A stretch of DNA of 64,000 nucleotides from Rathayibacter sp. VKM Ac-2759 (GTDB lineage: Bacteria > Actinomycetota > Actinomycetes > Actinomycetales > Microbacteriaceae). The position numbers and the translations under genes are program-made. The stretch lies in the NCBI RefSeq assembly GCF_009834225.1, contig NZ_CP047176.1:1364001-1428000 (forward strand). Direction: 5' to 3'. The notes under the pieces were generated by a model. The model worked only from the letters and a program-made list of their open reading frames with translations. It had not been told where the DNA came from and searched no databases. Every line of letters starts with the position of its first letter. The first letter of the stretch is position 1. Below, piece by piece: positions 59,888 to 64,000 of this stretch.

Positions 59888-61408
59888 GTGACCCTCGCCA
59901 CGAGCACCCTCCCCGACGACCAGCCGGAAGGACGCGACCTGACCACCACCGCACCGGGTGACGCGGCGGAGCCCGCCCCCGCCGTCCGCACCGAGACCGA
60001 CTCCCTCGGCTCGCTCGAGATCCCCGCCGACGCGTACTGGGGCATCCACACCGCCCGCGCCCTCGACAACTTCCCGATCTCGAAGCGGCCCATCTCGATC
60101 TACCCCGATCTGGTGAAGGCGCTCGTCACGGTCAAGCTCGCCGCCGCGCGCGCCAACACCGAGATCGGCAGTCTCTCGCCCGCGAAGGCCGAGCTGATCG
60201 AGGCCGCCTGCCGTCGCATCATCGACGGCGAGTTCCACGACCAGTTCGTCGTCGGCGTGATCCAGGGCGGAGCCGGCACCTCCACGAACATGAACGCGAA
60301 CGAGGTCGTCGCCAACGTCGCACTCGAGATCGCGGGGCACCCGAAGGGCGACTACGCCTTCCTGCACCCGCTCGACGACGTCAACCGCAGCCAGTCGACC
60401 AACGACGTCTACCCGACGGCGATCAAGATCGCGATGACCTGGTCGCTCCGGCGCCTGCTCGACGAGCTCGCCCTGCTCCGGCAGTCGTTCTCGCAGAAAG
60501 CGGTCGAGTTCGGCCAGGTGCTCAAGGTCGGCCGCACGCAGCTGCAGGACGCGGTCCCGATGACGCTGGGCCAGGAGTTCCACGGCTTCGCCACCACGCT
60601 CGGCGAGGATCACGCGCGCCTCTCCGAGACCATCTGGCTCCTCGCCGAGGTCAACATCGGAGCCACCGCCATCGGCACCGGGATCACCGCCGATCCGCGC
60701 TACGGGGCCGCTGCGGTCCGCCACCTCAACGAGATCACCGATCTCGACCTCGAGATGGCGCAGGACCTGGTCGAGGCCACGAGCGACACCGGCGTGTTCA
60801 TGTCGTTCTCGAGTGCGCTCAAGCGCTCGGCGATCAAGCTGTCCAAGATCTGCAACGATCTGCGGCTGCTCTCCTCCGGCCCGCAGGCGGGCTTCGGCGA
60901 GATCAACCTGCCGCCGCGCCAGGCGGGGTCGAGCATCATGCCGGGCAAGGTGAACCCGGTGATCCCGGAGGTGGTGAACCAGGTCGCGTACTCGGTCGCC
61001 GGCGCCGACGTCACCGTCACGATGGCCGCCGAGGCGGGCCAGCTGCAGCTCAACGCCTTCGAGCCGGTCATCGCGCACTCGCTGCTGCAGAGCATCACCT
61101 GGATGACGCAGGCCTGCCTCACCCTCCGCGTCAACTGCATCGACGGCATCACCGCCAACGAGGACCGCCTCGAGGCGATGGTCGCCTCGTCGGTCGGAGT
61201 CGTGACGGCGCTGACCCCGAGCATCGGCTACACCGCCTCCGCCGCCCTCGCCAAGGCGGCGCTGTCGACCGGCCGCAACGTGGCCGATCTCGTCGTCGAG
61301 GCCGGGCTGATGTCCAGGGAGGAGGTCCTGCGGCTGATCTCGCCCGCGCGCCTCTCGGGGATCGAGGCGATGACCGCGGCGATCCCGGTCGTCCCGCCGG
61401 GGAGCTAG
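59888..61408 (+). CDS. aspA: Aspartate ammonia-lyase
   Basis: 506 residues. Reversibly deaminates aspartate to fumarate. The N-terminal TETDSLGSLEIPADAYWGIH matches AspA; GGAGTSTNMNANEVVANVA, TNDVYPTAIKIA and the lyase signature GSSIMPGKVNPVIPE (with the catalytic serine) are intact. The first 35 residues are an unstructured extension rich in Thr/Pro/Ala. GTG 59888 has CGGAG 5 nt upstream. Its TAG stop shares the bases CTAG with the stop of the convergent repair gene. Confidence 0.93.
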   Translation: MTLATSTLPDDQPEGRDLTTTAPGDAAEPAPAVRTETDSLGSLEIPADAYWGIHTARALDNFPISKRPISIYPDLVKALVTVKLAAARANTEIGSLSPAKAELIEAACRRIIDGEFHDQFVVGVIQGGAGTSTNMNANEVVANVALEIAGHPKGDYAFLHPLDDVNRSQSTNDVYPTAIKIAMTWSLRRLLDELALLRQSFSQKAVEFGQVLKVGRTQLQDAVPMTLGQEFHGFATTLGEDHARLSETIWLLAEVNIGATAIGTGITADPRYGAAAVRHLNEITDLDLEMAQDLVEATSDTGVFMSFSSALKRSAIKLSKICNDLRLLSSGPQAGFGEINLPPRQAGSSIMPGKVNPVIPEVVNQVAYSVAGADVTVTMAAEAGQLQLNAFEPVIAHSLLQSITWMTQACLTLRVNCIDGITANEDRLEAMVASSVGVVTALTPSIGYTASAALAKAALSTGRNVADLVVEAGLMSREEVLRLISPARLSGIEAMTAAIPVVPPGS

Positions 61409-62895
61409 TCCGCCCGGCCGCCGGCCCGCAGGGCGGCGACCCGCCAGAGGTGCATCCCCGCGTAGCTGCGCCACGGCGCCCAGCTCCGCCCGCGCTCGGC
61501 GAGCGCCCGGGCCTGCGTCGGCAGCCCGACGGCCGCCGCTCCGGAGCGCAGGGCGAGGTCGGCGGTCAGCAGCACGTCGGGGTCGCCCGTCACCCGCATC
61601 GCGACGTAGCCGGCCGTCCACGGCCCGATCCCCGGCACGGCGAGCAGGTGCTCGGCCAGCTCGTCGCGGCTCGCGCCCGCGTCCAGCCGCAGAGCCCCGT
61701 CGGCGAGCAGCGCGCAGACGCGGAGCACCGTGTCGACCCGGCGCGCGGGGCCGCGCAGCACCTCCGCCCCGCGCTCGGCGATGACGGCGGCCGCGGGGAA
61801 CGAGCGGGTGATCGCGCCGGTCGCGATCTCGGGCGGCAGCTCGTCTCCGAGGGCCTCGACGAGGCGGCCCAGCGCGGTGCGGGCGGCGGCGACGGAGACC
61901 TGCTGCCCGAGCAGGGTCCGCACGAGGGTCTCGTCGGCGTCGACCGACCCGGGCAGTCGGATTCCCGGGGTCGCGGCGACCAGGGGAGCGAGCGCGGGGT
62001 CGGCGGCCAGCGCCTCGTCGATCGCCCGCGAGTCGGCATCGAGATCGAGCAGCCGGCGCACGCGGGCGACGAGCGGCCCCGCGTCGGCGAGCGAGGCGAG
62101 GGTCGCCGTGCAGCGCACCACCTCGCCGTCGAGTTCGAGTCGCGCGAGGGCCGGCCCGCCGGGGAGCGTGAGCGCGCGCGAGTAGACGCCGGGCGCCGCC
62201 TCCTCGAGCCCTGCGACCGCCCGGTCGCCGAGGAACGCGAGCACCCCCGCGTCGAACGGCGCGCGCACGGGCAGCCGCAGCTGCAGCGTCGTCGCCCCGG
62301 CCGTCGCCTCGGTCTCGGAGCGGTCGCCGCGAGCCGACGCGCGCAGGGCGCTCGGGGTGCGCTCGTACACCTCGACGAGCGTCGCGTTGAACTGGCGGAT
62401 GCTCGTGAACCCGGCCGCGAAGGCGACGTCCGAGACCGGCAGCCCGGTCCCGGTCAGCAGCAGCCGGGCCGTCTGCGCCCGCTGCGCGCGGGCGAGGGCG
62501 AGCGGAGGCGCGCCCAGCTCCTCCCGCAGGATGCGGCCGAGGTGCCGTGATCCGTAGCCCAGCCGCGCGGCGAGCCCCTCGACGCCCTCGCGGTCGACGA
62601 CTCCGTCGGCGATGAGCCGCATGGCGCGGGCCGCGGTGTCGTCGCGGAGATTCCACTCGGGGGAGCCGGGCACCGCGTCGGGCAGGCAGCGCTTGCAGGC
62701 GCGGAGACCGGCCTCGTGCGCGGCCGCGGCGGTCGGGTAGAAGCGGACGTTCCTCCGCTGAGGCGTGGTCGCCGGGCAGCTCGGCCGGCAGTAGATCCCG
62801 GTCGAGTGCACGCCGGTGATGAAGCGGCCGTCGAAGCGGGAGTCGCGGGAGGCGACGGCGCGGTAGCGCTCCTCGAACAGCGGATCGGCGGGCAT
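61405..62895 (-). CDS. alkA: Ada-type zinc domain, AraC and AlkA DNA-3-methyladenine glycosylase fusion
   Basis: 496 residues. Residues 1-75: Ada zinc domain (GVHSTGIYCRPSCPATTPQR ... LRACKRCLPDA, four Cys). Residues 85-190: AraC-type helix-turn-helix (GVEGLAARLGYGSRHLGRIL and DVAFAAGFTSIRQFNAT). Residues 205-495: AlkA fold with the HhH motif LLAVPGIGPWTAGYVAMRVT followed by the catalytic Asp in DPDVLLTADLALR. The Ada methyltransferase active-site domain is absent. Combines methylation sensing with base excision repair; common in actinobacteria. Confidence 0.92.
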   Translation of the reverse strand: MPADPLFEERYRAVASRDSRFDGRFITGVHSTGIYCRPSCPATTPQRRNVRFYPTAAAAHEAGLRACKRCLPDAVPGSPEWNLRDDTAARAMRLIADGVVDREGVEGLAARLGYGSRHLGRILREELGAPPLALARAQRAQTARLLLTGTGLPVSDVAFAAGFTSIRQFNATLVEVYERTPSALRASARGDRSETEATAGATTLQLRLPVRAPFDAGVLAFLGDRAVAGLEEAAPGVYSRALTLPGGPALARLELDGEVVRCTATLASLADAGPLVARVRRLLDLDADSRAIDEALAADPALAPLVAATPGIRLPGSVDADETLVRTLLGQQVSVAAARTALGRLVEALGDELPPEIATGAITRSFPAAAVIAERGAEVLRGPARRVDTVLRVCALLADGALRLDAGASRDELAEHLLAVPGIGPWTAGYVAMRVTGDPDVLLTADLALRSGAAAVGLPTQARALAERGRSWAPWRSYAGMHLWRVAALRAGGRAD

Positions 62896-63029
62896 GCGTC
62901 GAGCCTGTCACGCGCGGGGGCGGTCCGATCGCGGGAATCGGACACGGGTGTCCGGTCCGCGGGCGCACCGGCGCTCCGCCGTGTCAAGCGCCGGGGACGG
63001 ACCGCGCCCGTGCCCTACTCTCGGACCCC

Positions 63030-64000
63030 ATGAGCGCCTACCCGCCGCCGACTCCGCCCGCCCGCCCCTCCGTCGTGCCGACCGTGCTCGGCGCCGTCGG
63101 CGTCGCGCTGCTCGGCGTCCTGCTGCTGCTCGTCCTCGCCTACGTCGTCCTCGGCCTCGGCGTGAGCGCCGCCGCGGTCTGCGCCGTGATCGCGCTCGTC
63201 CCGCTGACCCTCGTGCTCCTCGGGGTCCGCTGGGTCGACCGCTGGGAGCCGGAGGCGCCGCTCGGCCTGTGGTTCGCGTTCCTCTGGGGCGCCGCCGGCT
63301 CGGTGGCCATCGCCCTCCTGGTCGACCTCGGCGTGCAGATCGCGGTCTACGCCTCCGGAGCGCAGCCGAGCGAGTCGGACTTCGTCGGCGCCGTGATCCA
63401 GGCGCCGCTGGTCGAGGAGACCGCCAAGGGCTTCGGCGTGCTCCTCGTGCTGCTGATCTGGCGCCGCTCGTTCGACGGGCCGGTCGACGGCATCGTCTAC
63501 GCCGCGGTCGTCGCCTCGGGCTTCGCCTTCGTCGAGAACATCCTCTACTTCGGCAGCGCGCTGGTCGAGGGCGGTCTCGGCTCGCTCGCCGTCACGTTCT
63601 TCCTCCGCGGGGTGCTCTCGCCGTTCGCCCACGTGCTGTTCACCGCGTGCACGGGAGCGGCGCTGGGCTTCGCGGCGAGCAGACGCGCCGCGGCGGCCGT
63701 GCCGATCGCGCTCCTCGGTCTGGCGCTCGCCGCGTTCCTGCACGCGCTGTGGAACGGCTCGTCGTTCCTCGTCGCCGACTGGTTCGGCTTCTACGGAGTC
63801 GTCCAGGTGCCGCTGTTCGTCGTCGCGGTGATCGTGGTCGTGCTGCTGCGCCGTCGGGAGCGCACACTCACCCTCGAGCGGCTCGGCGACTACGCGGCCG
63901 CGGGCTGGCTCTCGCCGGCCGAGGTCCGGATGATCGGCACGGCCGAGGGGCGCCGGACCGCCCTGCGCTGGGCGCGGACCGCGGGCAGCGACCGCCCCCG
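63030..64000 (+). CDS. PrsW-family intramembrane metalloprotease (3' truncated by window edge)
   Basis: At least 323 residues; the frame is open to the end of the window. A short Pro-rich N-terminus, then about eight membrane helices. Family motifs: QAPLVEETAKGFG (EExxK), SGFAFVENILYFG (ExN), FAHVLFTACTG and HALWNGS, the proposed metal ligands. PrsW proteases cleave membrane anti-sigma factors or other membrane proteins. TACTCT at 63016-63021 lies 8 nt before ATG 63030 with no ribosome site, suggesting a leaderless mRNA. Confidence 0.88.
   Translation, partial: MSAYPPPTPPARPSVVPTVLGAVGVALLGVLLLLVLAYVVLGLGVSAAAVCAVIALVPLTLVLLGVRWVDRWEPEAPLGLWFAFLWGAAGSVAIALLVDLGVQIAVYASGAQPSESDFVGAVIQAPLVEETAKGFGVLLVLLIWRRSFDGPVDGIVYAAVVASGFAFVENILYFGSALVEGGLGSLAVTFFLRGVLSPFAHVLFTACTGAALGFAASRRAAAAVPIALLGLALAAFLHALWNGSSFLVADWFGFYGVVQVPLFVVAVIVVVLLRRRERTLTLERLGDYAAAGWLSPAEVRMIGTAEGRRTALRWARTAGSDRP

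Noticed and set aside
59600..62968. Very long minus-strand open frame (over 1100 codons) covering aspA and alkA
   Set aside because: It is the antisense shadow of aspA and out-of-frame with alkA. The product is low-complexity Arg/Ala/Gly with no recognisable domain, as expected from high G+C.

Overview
The window is 64 kb of about 70-75% G+C DNA. Starts are often GTG, many genes look leaderless, and 4-nt ATGA/GTGA stop-start overlaps are common. Multi-gene features such as a DUF222/HNH (13E12-type) endonuclease, DUF4190 and DUF4870 membrane proteins, a SigB/SigF-like sigma factor and a DtxR/IdeR-type iron box point to an actinobacterium. The REP-like palindromes around the HNH gene are of a kind I associate with Microbacteriaceae (Rathayibacter, Clavibacter or Curtobacterium type). 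The genus is an inference.

Layout. 0-4 kb: the 3' part of a PhzF-family gene, then an HNH endonuclease flanked by decayed tandem copies of its own tail and by REP-like repeats. 3.5-10.3 kb: TetR with its drug-efflux pump and operator, a GlpT-like transporter, then leuB-ilvE-FAH hydrolase. 10.3-12.4 kb: a small acidic protein and a short RecQ. 12.4-27.6 kb: a glycan locus with all the enzymes needed to make ADP-D-glycero-D-manno-heptose (GmhA, two HldE kinase/nucleotidylyltransferase fusions, GmhB), three GT9 heptosyltransferase-like proteins, and GT2/GT4-type glycosyltransferases. This is unexpected in a Gram-positive without LPS. Embedded in it is a MarR-controlled proton-pumping rhodopsin of the xanthorhodopsin/actinorhodopsin type. 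27.5-31.4 kb: a sigma factor, gltX, a thioredoxin-reductase-like enzyme and tRNA-Gln(CTG).

31.4-36.5 kb is an accessory stretch: a toxin-antitoxin pair with a likely autoregulatory operator, a MazG-like enzyme overlapping a GIY-YIG/DUF2075 P-loop protein, and a flotillin. 36.6-42.7 kb: a DUF4190 protein, an acetyltransferase, an APC permease, a secreted protein, an M20 peptidase and an MFS transporter. Between that MFS gene and a siderophore permease operon sits a low-G+C two-gene cassette (ABC-type ATPase plus TOPRIM-like protein) bracketed by a perfect 21-bp direct repeat. It looks like an inserted phage-defence module.

44.6-47.7 kb: two FecCD permeases and a divergent siderophore-binding lipoprotein share one DtxR/IdeR box. 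47.7-52.5 kb: a pRiA4b-ORF3-like protein, a quinone oxidoreductase, an alpha/beta hydrolase and small membrane proteins. 52.5-59.4 kb: a GntR regulator, SDR, aldehyde dehydrogenase, PuuD-like amidase and glutamine-synthetase-like ligase, divergent from an ethanolamine-type permease. Together they fit a B12-independent gamma-glutamyl route for ethanolamine (or polyamine) use. 59.4-64 kb: aspA, an Ada/AlkA-type DNA repair glycosylase and the 5' part of a PrsW-family protease.
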